Source: a virus. From it: DNA of 20,584 bases. The notes beneath the pieces were generated by a model. The model saw only the letters and a list, made by a program, of their open reading frames with translations, ran no database searches and was not told the DNA's origin. Of the stretch, positions 7,738 to 16,572 are shown in pieces. The position numbers were made by a program, and so were the translations under genes. How positions within the stretch are numbered: position 1 is the first letter of the stretch; each line of letters starts with the position of its first letter. The stretch covers positions 1 through 20,584 of the IMG/VR virus record IMGVR_UViG_3300032118_000071; one strand, given 5' to 3'.

Positions 7738-10700
7738 TTAACCGTTTAAGCGCAGATTGATTGAATTGTAAGATGGAACCAATACAATGTCATCAACGGT
7801 AATATCAGCATAGAAAATTTCATCTTCGGCGGCAAATACCTCAAACATATCACCAAATTGGTTTTGTTCAAATAATGGTACAATCACAACAGAACTAATA
7901 TCCATCGGCAATGCAGCATGAATTGATGCAGCCATTTCTGTAAAGAAGAACGTTTCCCCAAATTCCCATGTGGTGATGTCCAAGAAATTTCGAACAGTTG
8001 CAACAATTGTTGTTTTGATCTCATTATCGGTCAACAAGGCATCAGCTGATTTAATTACTTTAAGAGTTGCTTGTAGTTGCGGAGCGGCCTGACCACCAAA
8101 CAACAGCTTAATCTTACCTGGCTGTAGAATAACTGTATCCGAAATCATTGCATTATCAAGCAAATAATTGTATGAAGTACGCAAATCTAGTGGGGTTGGT
8201 ACAGCTGGAAGACTTTGATTATTCTCCAATGCTTGTTTCAAGGACACAAAATAGCCTTTGGTAATAACCATCATATCAATGATGTTACTTGCTGCAGGAT
8301 CAACTAAGTGATATCGTGCCGTGAAGTGGAACCAAGCAAAATTAAAATTCTCACGACCATTATTACGTTTCCAGAGGTTAGCTCCTGCGAGTTGATCCTC
8401 GATGTAAGAAGTGATTGTTTCATAACTAACTGCAGTAGGTACCCAAGGATCATCAACTGTCAAACGTGAAAAGTACACATAATCTTTCACTATGACAACA
8501 ACTTGCGTATTGCCGTTCATATTGAACACTTCAACTATTGAAACAATTTCATCTGGTAATAGTGACCCTTCTTGCCAATCAACTAACGGTGTCATTGTTG
8601 TCAGATCACCTGTCACTGTTACATCACCCTGACCAGTAATATAGAGAATTGGAATTGTGATGTCCGTCGTTGTATACGGAGCAGTTGAACTGCCCACTGT
8701 TGCAATATCAATCAATAGAAAGTTTGTTAATGAAGCAAACAATGGTGGAGCACCATCTACAATGTTTATCGTTGATGCGGTTCCAAATGTGTTACTCATT
8801 ACAACCAATGCACCGTCGATGATAGCAATAAATCCATTTCCTGTCAAGGCTGAATTAATATCAAACAACAAATTTGTATATGTATATGTTGCTGGGATTA
8901 CCACGGTCACACTAACCGGATATGGTGTCCCATCAATTGTAATTGTTGTATTATATGTACCCGCTAAAGCAAATGGTTGATCACCGGCAGCAATTCCTGT
9001 TGAAAAAAGTATCGGTTGTTGGCCAGCAACCAGTGTAATAGTTGGATTGATAATCCCAAATAGCATTGGATTATCAGGAACTCGATCACCATTTGCATCA
9101 ACAGAAACAACACTGATGCTGTTAATATCTCTCAAACCAATTTCTGGTCCACTATCAATTGTTTCTTGTGCAAGAACATTAAAATTCCAATTCTGTGACA
9201 TTAAAGCAGCACGATTATTATCAACATTTGCTTGCAAAATAACGATCAAATCAAAATCTGAATTCAATGTATCATAATCAACAATTGTTGCTCCATCATT
9301 TTGATTCCAAAATTGTGTTGTAACACTTTCAACAATTGTCCGACGGGCATCCCTTGATACATTGTAAATTGTTTCAAACACACTTAACTGCGTAACAGAA
9401 ATCAATGGATATGTAATGAAGTCGATTGGATATCCCACACCTCCCAAACCATCCACAAAGAGTGGTGGTGTACCCGGTAATGTTGGCGCTGCACTTGTTT
9501 TCAAACTATACCATTCATTCGTAACTTTGTTGTAGTACATGTCAAATGCAGCTGGTGATGGTGGTGGGGCTAACGCCGCAACAATACGATCGATTTCATC
9601 TTGATTAAAAGTGCGACGAATATCACTTGAAGGTACACCATTGGTAATCAATTGCATATAAATGTCTGTTGATGATAGCAGTGGTTCAATATAGGTTGAA
9701 ATTAACGTGCTTGGTGACACTCCTGGTGTTGTTTCAGAGATTTGTTCATCTTGAAAATATAGGAGAGCATCATCACCAAAAATCTTCACGTTTTCATACG
9801 AACCACTTGGATCATGCCATGGAATATATTTGCTATCACCAGCAAATGTTCTATTGAAAGAACGCAATTTTAAGATTGAACTATCCTGCAATGGGAAGAC
9901 ATTATAATCTTCCGCATTAACCATACGATCTTGAGTGTAGTATACAGCAGGTGCTGTCACACGAATATGTTCTAGTGTTTCTGCAGAAGAAGCATTCTGT
10001 AATGTGTTAATTAACGAAACGGTAAATGTAAATGTCTGAACACGACCTAAAGTATCAACGTACGAAAAAGATAATGTTTGATTGACAACCGCTGAACGAG
10101 GAACCACAACATCATCGTCGATACTTGAGCGAACCCAGGCATCAAATGTTCCTTTAGGAATATCTGAAAATTCACCATCTCCAAAAATCAATTGAATTTG
10201 GTTATTTGTTAGCGTTTCAACTTCATATTTGTTACGAATCGGATTTGTATTGAAAATAATATTCTGTGCATGTGCAAGATCAACTTGCTGCCAATCACCT
10301 GAACGAACGCCCGTTGCTCGATGATACGGAAGAAGTGGTGGTAGATCCAATGTTACTCCCGTGTTTGGATCAATGTTATTCAACCATACGTCTGTTTCGT
10401 TGATGTTCGTTGCATTGACAAGGTAGATTTGATTTGGTGTAATACCATCAAAGTTTGTTCGAAATCGCTGCATTGTTCCTTGCTTGGTGAAACAGAAGAA
10501 GCCTGTTGTATCAGATTGGTCACCCAACCCATCGTTACCATAGCTAATCACAAAATTCGTATTATTTTGTGGACGGCGCTCTACGAGTCCCTGTGTCAAA
10601 CTACGTGCTAATGGAACTAATTCCATAGGTAGAGATTGTCCACCAACTGTCGTTGAGTATTGAAATACACCAAGTGGTAATGGAACAAGATTCCATTGAT

Positions 10701-11244
10701 ACAGTTCAAATACAACATCATCAATTTGAAAACGATCAGTTGGAACCACAGATCCAAATGGTTGAGCCAGAACACGATTCATTACCTGAATAAACTGTTG
10801 TTTCCAATCAACATTGTTTATATCATTCCAACGAATTGTGGTATTGGCTAAATTGATACCATTAGTATCAATTACTGGTTCTGTTGTGGCGATTGATTGA
10901 ATTTTAACTAAGCCACGAGCTGGTAGCATTCGATCCGCTTTGTATGAAACTAACTTTGCTAGACGAAGAATACTATCTCGACGTTGTGCTGTTGTGATGA
11001 AGTTTTCTTGGGCATTTACGTCGAGGCGATAAGCAATCTGTTCTGCCACATAAGCAAAAGATTCCACAACAGCAATAAATTCACTACTTTCAATGAAGTC
11101 GTTGAAAGTTTCTGGAAAATACAATTTAATGTATTCAAGAATACTTTGCTTGATTGAGTTGTAATCAAATGCTGCAAAATTTACATTTTGAAATGCAGTA
11201 TAGATACGTTCAAACGATTCTGCTCGGGAGACTAGACGACTCAT
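7738..11244 (-). CDS. gp6: Baseplate wedge protein, gp6-like, enlarged (1168 residues)
   Basis: The N-terminus is characteristic of T4 gp6, the wedge protein that joins neighbouring wedges into the ring around the tail hub. About residues 35-110 contain the conserved stretch FIESSEFIAVVESFAYVAEQ, then IAYRLDVNAQENFITTAQRR, then LAKLVSYKADRMLPARGLVK. The C-terminal third, from about residue 950, has the domain common to gp6 and related wedge proteins (GYFVSLKQALENN, VILQPGKIKLLFGG, WEFGETFFFTEMAASIHAAL). T4 gp6 has about 660 residues, so roughly 500 are extra. Some of the excess is a beta-rich segment at about residues 745-835. The start overlaps the stop of gp25 by 4 nt (ATGA), so translation is probably coupled. 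The next gene downstream is the giant protein. Confident in the family; the extra domains are unassigned. Confidence 0.92.
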   Translation of the reverse strand: MSRLVSRAESFERIYTAFQNVNFAAFDYNSIKQSILEYIKLYFPETFNDFIESSEFIAVVESFAYVAEQIAYRLDVNAQENFITTAQRRDSILRLAKLVSYKADRMLPARGLVKIQSIATTEPVIDTNGINLANTTIRWNDINNVDWKQQFIQVMNRVLAQPFGSVVPTDRFQIDDVVFELYQWNLVPLPLGVFQYSTTVGGQSLPMELVPLARSLTQGLVERRPQNNTNFVISYGNDGLGDQSDTTGFFCFTKQGTMQRFRTNFDGITPNQIYLVNATNINETDVWLNNIDPNTGVTLDLPPLLPYHRATGVRSGDWQQVDLAHAQNIIFNTNPIRNKYEVETLTNNQIQLIFGDGEFSDIPKGTFDAWVRSSIDDDVVVPRSAVVNQTLSFSYVDTLGRVQTFTFTVSLINTLQNASSAETLEHIRVTAPAVYYTQDRMVNAEDYNVFPLQDSSILKLRSFNRTFAGDSKYIPWHDPSGSYENVKIFGDDALLYFQDEQISETTPGVSPSTLISTYIEPLLSSTDIYMQLITNGVPSSDIRRTFNQDEIDRIVAALAPPPSPAAFDMYYNKVTNEWYSLKTSAAPTLPGTPPLFVDGLGGVGYPIDFITYPLISVTQLSVFETIYNVSRDARRTIVESVTTQFWNQNDGATIVDYDTLNSDFDLIVILQANVDNNRAALMSQNWNFNVLAQETIDSGPEIGLRDINSISVVSVDANGDRVPDNPMLFGIINPTITLVAGQQPILFSTGIAAGDQPFALAGTYNTTITIDGTPYPVSVTVVIPATYTYTNLLFDINSALTGNGFIAIIDGALVVMSNTFGTASTINIVDGAPPLFASLTNFLLIDIATVGSSTAPYTTTDITIPILYITGQGDVTVTGDLTTMTPLVDWQEGSLLPDEIVSIVEVFNMNGNTQVVVIVKDYVYFSRLTVDDPWVPTAVSYETITSYIEDQLAGANLWKRNNGRENFNFAWFHFTARYHLVDPAASNIIDMMVITKGYFVSLKQALENNQSLPAVPTPLDLRTSYNYLLDNAMISDTVILQPGKIKLLFGGQAAPQLQATLKVIKSADALLTDNEIKTTIVATVRNFLDITTWEFGETFFFTEMAASIHAALPMDISSVVIVPLFEQNQFGDMFEVFAAEDEIFYADITVDDIVLVPSYNSINLRLNG

Positions 11245-11636
11245 TCTGATGCGCCTTCAAAAAGGATATTCAAGTTCAGATTATCAATAATATTCAATTC
11301 TATGTATAACATTCGTGCTGCAGCAACCACCCGATTACTATCATAATCGGGAATGACTGACATCTGAAGAAGTTCAACTCTAGGGTCAAAATTGATAACT
11401 GTTTCTAAGTCTTCTCTCAAAATGCCAAGTGTGATCTCATCCAGTGGCTCGAATGCCAGATCTGGTATTCTTGTACCGTACGTAGGCATCATTACACGTT
11501 CACCTCGACGTGTAAAGATATGATTAAGGATATCCATTTTGACCAACTCAACGTCTGTCAATGAAAAGGTTTTATTCTTTTCATATTCAAACGAAGAATA
11601 GCCGCGATAGAGACCAAATGTTATTCCTGCCATCAT
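11241..11636 (-). CDS. gp25: Baseplate wedge protein, gp25-like
   Basis: At 131 residues it is the usual size of T4 gp25 (132), the wedge core protein that binds gp6 and gp53 and links the baseplate to the sheath. Visible marks are a hydrophobic helix at 28-41, the segment FTRRGERVMMPTYGTRIPDL at 41-60 followed by AFEPLDE, and FDPRVEL at 83-89, a form of the family's EPR-type motif. The start is the first of two adjacent ATGs; GGAG lies 3 nt before it, so the second ATG (11633) has slightly better spacing and is a possible alternative. A late-promoter-like AATAAATA lies about 19 nt upstream, so this gene probably begins its own late transcript with gp6. The stop overlaps the gp6 start by 4 nt. 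Confidence 0.93.
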   Translation of the reverse strand: MMAGITFGLYRGYSSFEYEKNKTFSLTDVELVKMDILNHIFTRRGERVMMPTYGTRIPDLAFEPLDEITLGILREDLETVINFDPRVELLQMSVIPDYDSNRVVAAARMLYIELNIIDNLNLNILFEGASE

Positions 11637-11654
11637 TTACTCCGATAGTTCATG

Positions 11655-11662
11655 TATTTATT
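11655..11662 (-). promoter_or_regulatory. Candidate T4-type late promoter for gp25-gp6
   Basis: On the minus strand the sequence is AATAAATA followed by C, a 7/8 match to TATAAATA. It is in the 75-nt non-coding gap between the needle gene and gp25. No hairpin-plus-U terminator is visible in that gap, so read-through from upstream is also likely. Confidence 0.65.
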
Positions 11663-11711
11663 CGGGGTCAGGCATGTTTTGTTTCGTCTAAGTTTCAAAA
11701 CGAATCTGACA

Positions 11712-13304
11712 TTATCTTCGCCAAAATTTACCACGTGGAATCTCTACACCACGCTCATTTCTATTTACCTGAGGACTGGTATAAAGAAATTCATCGTTAT
11801 GTGTGAAATTGTTTGCCGTCATTACACGTGGCCAAGGTTCATGCTGTGGTACACGACTGGTCCAAAATGTTGGTAATTCACTTGGTGATGAAGCCCCTGC
11901 AGCAGTCGAAACGACTGAAGCATGAATTGCATTACAATCACTTGTTGATATAATACAATCTGAGTGGTACATTATAATTTCACTAGTATGCCAGTTTGGT
12001 GTTGAATATTTAATGGCATCATCACCACGAATACTTACATCAAATCCTTGAATCTCAAAGTTAGTTTGGGCTTTTGCTGTAAGGTTTGAACCAGCACTAA
12101 TATCAAGATTGCTTCCAGCTTTTTCTTCAATGTTGGAAGCTGCTTCCAAATACATGCTTCCGCCAGCTTTAATATTCGTGTTTGAGTTGGAGTTCAAGTA
12201 CGTATTTTGTGTGACATTAACACGCCAATTTTGATGGAACTTAAAATGAACATCCTGCAAAGCTTCTGCACGAATATCGGTGCCAGAATACATGTGAATT
12301 CCTTGTGCACCATACATGCGAATTGCTTGATCGCTTGTTAGATTAATATCTTGTGCCGCATGAATATTAACTTTATTTGATGTATAGATGTCAATATTGC
12401 CCGCTTGATCCATTTCAATCCAATTATTACCTTTGGCTGTAGCTACATATATTCGTTCATTCGTATCATCCATAAGGATTTGATGTCCTCCCGTTGTACG
12501 AAAACGAGTGCGACAGTTTGTGGTACTATCATCCATTGATATAGCGTGGAATCCTGGAGTCGTCCAAGAATAAACTTCACTATCAAGATTGCCCTCATCA
12601 TATAAGCCAGGATATGTTGGATCTTGACGACTAATTTCATAACCTTGAGTACTGAACCAACCGTCCCAAAATGCATTTTTATCATCAGGAACATTACTTG
12701 TTGTAAACTGCAATGCTGCCACATCAACAGCCGAAACCTGATAATCTGCTACACGAGTGCGCCATTCATAATTTGGTTCACTCTTTGGAAATGCTTCTCG
12801 CATATTTGTATTGAGTGGTTCAATATATTTTTCATTTGATGTGTATGGACCAAATGGGCGACGATCATCTGCCTGTTCCAATCCAGGATGATCTTCATAC
12901 ATGAATCGACCATGTGGCATAGTATGTGGTCGAAATTGATCGTATATTGCACCAAAAGAAATTCGGAAGTTTGGATCACCATCGATAAACATTACAACAA
13001 CTTGTGAACCAATCTTCGGCCTCGCCCAAAAACCATATCCCACCGCTCCTTCAGAATGTTCACCTGGTCCTGTACCACGAGTTCCTGCTTCGGTTTGACC
13101 AGCAAACGGTGATACATAAACAGCCCATGGAATATCTTCGATTTTACTAGACATTCCCTCACCCAACACAGCACATACAATACGGATGCGACCCATTTGT
13201 TGTGGATCATTTGTATCAACAACTGTTCCAATTGTTGCCACGCCTTGGAACGAAGGTTGTGGCTGTGCTTGTTGTTCATATGTGAGTAGTTGTTTGGTTT
13301 TCAT
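11712..13304 (-). CDS. gp5: Baseplate central spike, gp5/VgrG-like, without a lysozyme domain
   Basis: This 530-residue protein has the two structural parts of a contractile-tail needle. Residues 20-125 form a gp5/VgrG-type OB-fold: GVATIGTVVDTNDPQQMGRI, then GYGFWARPKIGSQVVVMFID and a GDP-x-FRISFG motif. Residues 250-430 show short alternating repeats typical of the triple-stranded beta-helix, beginning with TGGHQILMDDTNERI and NWIEMDQAGNIDIYTSNKVN and continuing with many N/G-rich strands (NIKAGGSMYLEA, SNLDISAGSNLTAKAQ). A VPQHEPW motif sits at 485-491 near the C-terminus. T4 gp5 has a lysozyme domain between the OB-fold and the helix; here residues 126-250 show no lysozyme motif. A hydrolase is instead fused to the hub protein encoded just upstream, whose stop overlaps this start by 4 nt (ATGA). 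The two products would form the hub-needle complex at the tail tip. Confidence 0.9.
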   Translation of the reverse strand: MKTKQLLTYEQQAQPQPSFQGVATIGTVVDTNDPQQMGRIRIVCAVLGEGMSSKIEDIPWAVYVSPFAGQTEAGTRGTGPGEHSEGAVGYGFWARPKIGSQVVVMFIDGDPNFRISFGAIYDQFRPHTMPHGRFMYEDHPGLEQADDRRPFGPYTSNEKYIEPLNTNMREAFPKSEPNYEWRTRVADYQVSAVDVAALQFTTSNVPDDKNAFWDGWFSTQGYEISRQDPTYPGLYDEGNLDSEVYSWTTPGFHAISMDDSTTNCRTRFRTTGGHQILMDDTNERIYVATAKGNNWIEMDQAGNIDIYTSNKVNIHAAQDINLTSDQAIRMYGAQGIHMYSGTDIRAEALQDVHFKFHQNWRVNVTQNTYLNSNSNTNIKAGGSMYLEAASNIEEKAGSNLDISAGSNLTAKAQTNFEIQGFDVSIRGDDAIKYSTPNWHTSEIIMYHSDCIISTSDCNAIHASVVSTAAGASSPSELPTFWTSRVPQHEPWPRVMTANNFTHNDEFLYTSPQVNRNERGVEIPRGKFWRR

Positions 13305-16225
13305 GTCTGTTTCTCTGTGTTAATACCACCGTAAGATTCATATATGTTTAAGAATTCTGTCATTGATATTTGATGCTGTCCCAAAGTCGTGGCCGTCGGA
13401 AGTGATGGCCAAACAGTTGGTGCATGTCCCAATTTGTCTAATGCAGTTGTTACTTTGCCAGCCTTTACATCATTAAATGCATCACGTTCTTTAAATAATC
13501 CTTCAGCAGCCATATCTTGACTCGTTGGCCCAAAATCTGGCAATCCTAATGATACCTTAAGATTTCCCCATGTCTCACGAAAAAATTGGTAACCACCTGC
13601 AGCACTTGATGGCAATACAATTTTTATATTTGTTGTATCTGCAGCACCGCGGGTCGTGTCTATATATGCCGCTAACTTACCACCTGGTAAAGACTTCGGA
13701 ACAATACGGCCTCCCGGAGTTGTTCCAAAATTTGTACTCTTTACCAATTGTGGTATTGGTACTAATGCTGGATGATCTGTAAGAACAAGAGCTTCTTTAC
13801 CCGTTTTACCAATTTTCTTGTAATTAATCGTTCCTTGACTTGTTAATGTACCTTCTCCTTCAGCAATCGCATGTCTGAAGGCAAAGAGATTAATATCTTC
13901 CTGATTTGTTGAATTCAATCGTGGAGATGGACGTACTGGTTTTGGTGTAGGAGGAGTCTGTGGTACAACTCTTGCTGGTTCCGGTGGTGGGGTTGGAGGA
14001 GGAGTTGTCGTTGTTCCACAGTCTGTCTTACTGTTACGTTGTTGTTCGTTCTGTGTGCACTGTAGGGCTGCTGTCAAACTATCATCGCCAGTTCGTGTAT
14101 CTGGTGCACCATCTTTTGATGGCTTTGGCTGCTGGCAAGGAATTGATCCATCATAGCAGTCCATTGTTTGTTTTGTAAATGCAACAGCGGATTTTCTCTT
14201 ATCGCTCAAATAATCAAATGTTCCCGGATCTGGAAGTGCAATCATATTCAATGTTTGTGTGAATTCACCATTGGAAAATTCATGATTGATGCCATAGATG
14301 TAATAGTATCCTTGAAACCAAAAATTTGTTGCATAGTTTGTTTTATCTTGAAAGGCTTGCAAATCGTCTTGATTTGCTGGCATTTTAATGTTGATCTTGG
14401 CAAGCAATGGAAAATCACCCATCGACATGCCGCGATTGATCGTGTCTTGTTCTCCCGTCGGTCCAGGCTTTGCTGAACAAACATCAGTATTACCATCTTT
14501 ATCTCGTACAAAAGCATCCAAAAACTTGAATGTTGATTCGGGCGAAGACAATTCACTAGCTGTTTCTAAAAATGCTGTATTACCCCGAATTCGTATAGTT
14601 GCTTCAGCAACTTCCAAACTAGCATGTTTCGCCATTGTGTAATTTGCACCAATATTTTCTCCCGGATATAATGTATTATTTCCTTTACGTTGTGCCTGAG
14701 CACCAAAGAATAGAGGAGTTTTTAAAGAGTATCCTGGACGCAATTTGTTAATCTCTGCATTGGGATTAATGTGTGTTGATTTTGATGGAGAAGCTTCTAA
14801 GGCACTTTTAAAGGAATTTGCTGAGGTTGCTGTTTGCAAATATGCCATTCCTAAATTCAACTTCAGATCAAACTCCAAAATGTCCGTATTCAATCCTGTA
14901 TACATGTAGTCAAATAATACCAAATGATTGTTGATTACAGTATCACTAAACACACGTGCGTTCTCTGAATTACCACCAATAATTTGTTCAATCAAACCAC
15001 CCTTTGGTGAAACAAATTGTTTGATTGTATACACCACTTGTACTCTATCATTTAGTGATCGTAAAGCAGTTTGAACTTTATATTCATACTTAATTACGTT
15101 ACCCTTTCCATCTTTCGTCCCGGCCATTTCTTCTAATACTTGAGGACTTAATTGCATTATTCCACGAATTGCACTCTCAATACTTCCACCAATTGTTTGT
15201 TTAACATATACCTTGCCTTTATCGCAATTTGGCTTATCCGTATATTGCTGTGGACGATCAGAAACCAGGTAACGATTATTGCAATATACTGGATCTAAGA
15301 GAATAATATATTCTACAGGAATATAATCACCATCTTTGTTTGCAAATCCATCATCTAATAAATTTAGTTTGCCTATGAAACAATCTGCATAGGCTGTATA
15401 ACGTTCGTTAATATAATTTTGTAGCTGTTGCATCGAATCTCGTAATGATGGTCCCACGGACAAAGCAAACCCATCAGCAGCTCGGGAGTACTGTGGCAGT
15501 CGTGTTGCACCATTTGCAAGTCCAACAAACTGAACTTCATAAGTTCCACCTGCTTCTGTATAAACACCTGTTACATCATACGGAATGAACATCAACGGTC
15601 GAACGTCAGCAATCATTGTTGCTACGTCTTGTTGAGGCGTTGAAGTATCTGTCCCATATCCCACAAAAAATGGTTTTAACATCCACGAAACTGTAGCAGC
15701 ATCTACACCCAATGCCGTACAACAATCCACAATTTTATCTACAAACAAAATGCCTCGTGGCTCAGAAACTTTGAACGAGCCTTCAACGGCAATTGATGTA
15801 TTTTGGTCGCCGGGAACAGCTTCACCAGCTGTTACAGACATCCATGTCACATCTGTGATAGAAAATACAGCATCCGTTGCTCCAAAAATTAAAACACAAT
15901 AATCGTTGCTGGTATTTCCACCGTCGAGTGCTCGTGGAGCATATTCTCCTAGTGGTGTGTCAAAAAATTGTGCTTGCTTAGCACTAGTTGGATGTTGCCA
16001 AGCTGCCAAATTTTGTTGTTGCGCTAATGTTTCCGCGATAGCAGAATTACGACATAACACCAACGAAAAGAAATAGCTATAGGAACGTAAATCAGATAAA
16101 CGGTTGATATCAACAGCACGACGACCCAGTCCCTGCTCAGGATGATCAAATTCTGTTACTGGACCTTTTTGTCGTGGGTCACCAAGGGGAACTTGTTTCC
16201 GGAATGCTCCAACATTGTCAGCCAT
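13301..16225 (-). CDS. Baseplate hub protein (gp27-like position) fused to a C-terminal GH104 lytic domain
   Basis: The protein has 974 residues. Residues 1 to about 690 are a hub-like region. Its best landmark is GYYYIYGINHEFSNGEFTQT at 639-658, the 'Y-x-I-x-x-I-x-H-x-FS-x-G-x-F-T-x-T' pattern shared by gp27/gpD-type hub proteins. The assignment otherwise rests on position next to the gp5-like needle. Residues 738-768 are a proline-rich linker (PPPTPPPEP). Residues 781-943 resemble the lambda R endolysin family (GH104): AIAEGEGT with the probable catalytic Glu at 791, TDHP at 816-819, GGYQFFRETW at 877-886, then LGLPDFGPTSQD and a VWPSLP end. Lambda R has GRYQ, LGLKDFSPKSQD and IWASLPG at the same points. 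About 55 residues are inserted between TDHP and GGYQ. The domain would cut peptidoglycan glycan strands during infection. The start overlaps the gp53 stop by one base (TAATG). Confidence 0.85.
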   Translation of the reverse strand: MADNVGAFRKQVPLGDPRQKGPVTEFDHPEQGLGRRAVDINRLSDLRSYSYFFSLVLCRNSAIAETLAQQQNLAAWQHPTSAKQAQFFDTPLGEYAPRALDGGNTSNDYCVLIFGATDAVFSITDVTWMSVTAGEAVPGDQNTSIAVEGSFKVSEPRGILFVDKIVDCCTALGVDAATVSWMLKPFFVGYGTDTSTPQQDVATMIADVRPLMFIPYDVTGVYTEAGGTYEVQFVGLANGATRLPQYSRAADGFALSVGPSLRDSMQQLQNYINERYTAYADCFIGKLNLLDDGFANKDGDYIPVEYIILLDPVYCNNRYLVSDRPQQYTDKPNCDKGKVYVKQTIGGSIESAIRGIMQLSPQVLEEMAGTKDGKGNVIKYEYKVQTALRSLNDRVQVVYTIKQFVSPKGGLIEQIIGGNSENARVFSDTVINNHLVLFDYMYTGLNTDILEFDLKLNLGMAYLQTATSANSFKSALEASPSKSTHINPNAEINKLRPGYSLKTPLFFGAQAQRKGNNTLYPGENIGANYTMAKHASLEVAEATIRIRGNTAFLETASELSSPESTFKFLDAFVRDKDGNTDVCSAKPGPTGEQDTINRGMSMGDFPLLAKINIKMPANQDDLQAFQDKTNYATNFWFQGYYYIYGINHEFSNGEFTQTLNMIALPDPGTFDYLSDKRKSAVAFTKQTMDCYDGSIPCQQPKPSKDGAPDTRTGDDSLTAALQCTQNEQQRNSKTDCGTTTTPPPTPPPEPARVVPQTPPTPKPVRPSPRLNSTNQEDINLFAFRHAIAEGEGTLTSQGTINYKKIGKTGKEALVLTDHPALVPIPQLVKSTNFGTTPGGRIVPKSLPGGKLAAYIDTTRGAADTTNIKIVLPSSAAGGYQFFRETWGNLKVSLGLPDFGPTSQDMAAEGLFKERDAFNDVKAGKVTTALDKLGHAPTVWPSLPTATTLGQHQISMTEFLNIYESYGGINTEKQT
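13397..13885 (-). other. GH104 (lambda R-like) lytic domain within the hub protein
   Basis: This is the coding range for residues 781-943 of the hub protein. The match to lambda R covers the catalytic-Glu region (EGT), TDHP, GG/GRYQ, LGL-x-DF-x-P-x-SQD and W-x-SLP, all in the same order. The GH104 family is described as lytic transglycosylases. Whether this copy is active cannot be told from sequence, but no key residue I know of is missing. Confidence 0.85.
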
Positions 16226-16560
16226 TAAGCACCTGTTACAACTAACGGCTTAGTCAGAAATTCTGTTTGCACACGCTCACGTGTGGGAAGTAAAATTGAC
16301 TGACCAGCTCGGAATTCTAAGTTAATATCTACGATGTTATTGTATAGCAGAATTACCCATTGTAATGTGGCTTGACCATATACATCAAAAGCCAATAAGT
16401 CCGGACGTCGAGCATATCGCGATGTAATCGTGAATTGAATATCTGTCACTGATGGTGCATAGAATCGACGTTCCCACCAACCGAGGCGGTTGCGAAGCTG
16501 TTCTACTGTTCCACCTTGTACGTATCGTCCGTCACGTACTTGATCTGATCGTGATGCCAC
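16225..16560 (-). CDS. gp53: Baseplate wedge protein, gp53-like
   Basis: The 111-residue protein has the LysM-like fold of T4 gp53, which binds gp25 and locks adjacent wedges together. The match lies at about residues 44-93: TITSRYARRPDLLAFDVYGQ, then TLQWVILLYNNIVDI, then AGQSILLPT. This is the 'L-W-V-I-x-x-Y-N-x-I-x-D, G-x-x-I-x-x-P' pattern. The start is GTG, chosen because AGGAG stands 8 nt upstream and the protein begins MASRSDQ. Only 12 nt separate it from the stop of the tube-cap gene, and its ribosome binding site overlaps that stop. T4 gp53 is nearly twice as long (196 residues), so this is a short form. Confidence 0.85.
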   Translation of the reverse strand: MASRSDQVRDGRYVQGGTVEQLRNRLGWWERRFYAPSVTDIQFTITSRYARRPDLLAFDVYGQATLQWVILLYNNIVDINLEFRAGQSILLPTRERVQTEFLTKPLVVTGA

Positions 16561-16565
16561 AAAAA

Positions 16566-16571
16566 TTACTC
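16566..16571 (-). promoter_or_regulatory. Ribosome binding site deciding the GTG start of gp53
   Basis: On the minus strand AAGGAG lies 5-10 nt before the GTG at 16558-16560, just after the upstream gene's TAA. It supports a GTG start. Confidence 0.6.
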
Positions 16572-16572
16572 C

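Noticed and set aside
8657-8980. Plus-strand open frame of 107 codons opposite gp6
   Set aside because: It is antisense to a well-supported gp6 gene, and its composition (V, I, P, N) is what the complement of a beta-rich coding sequence gives.
12443-12727. Minus-strand open frame of 94 codons within the needle gene
   Set aside because: It is in another frame of a gene with clear gp5 homology on both sides; no independent start signal.
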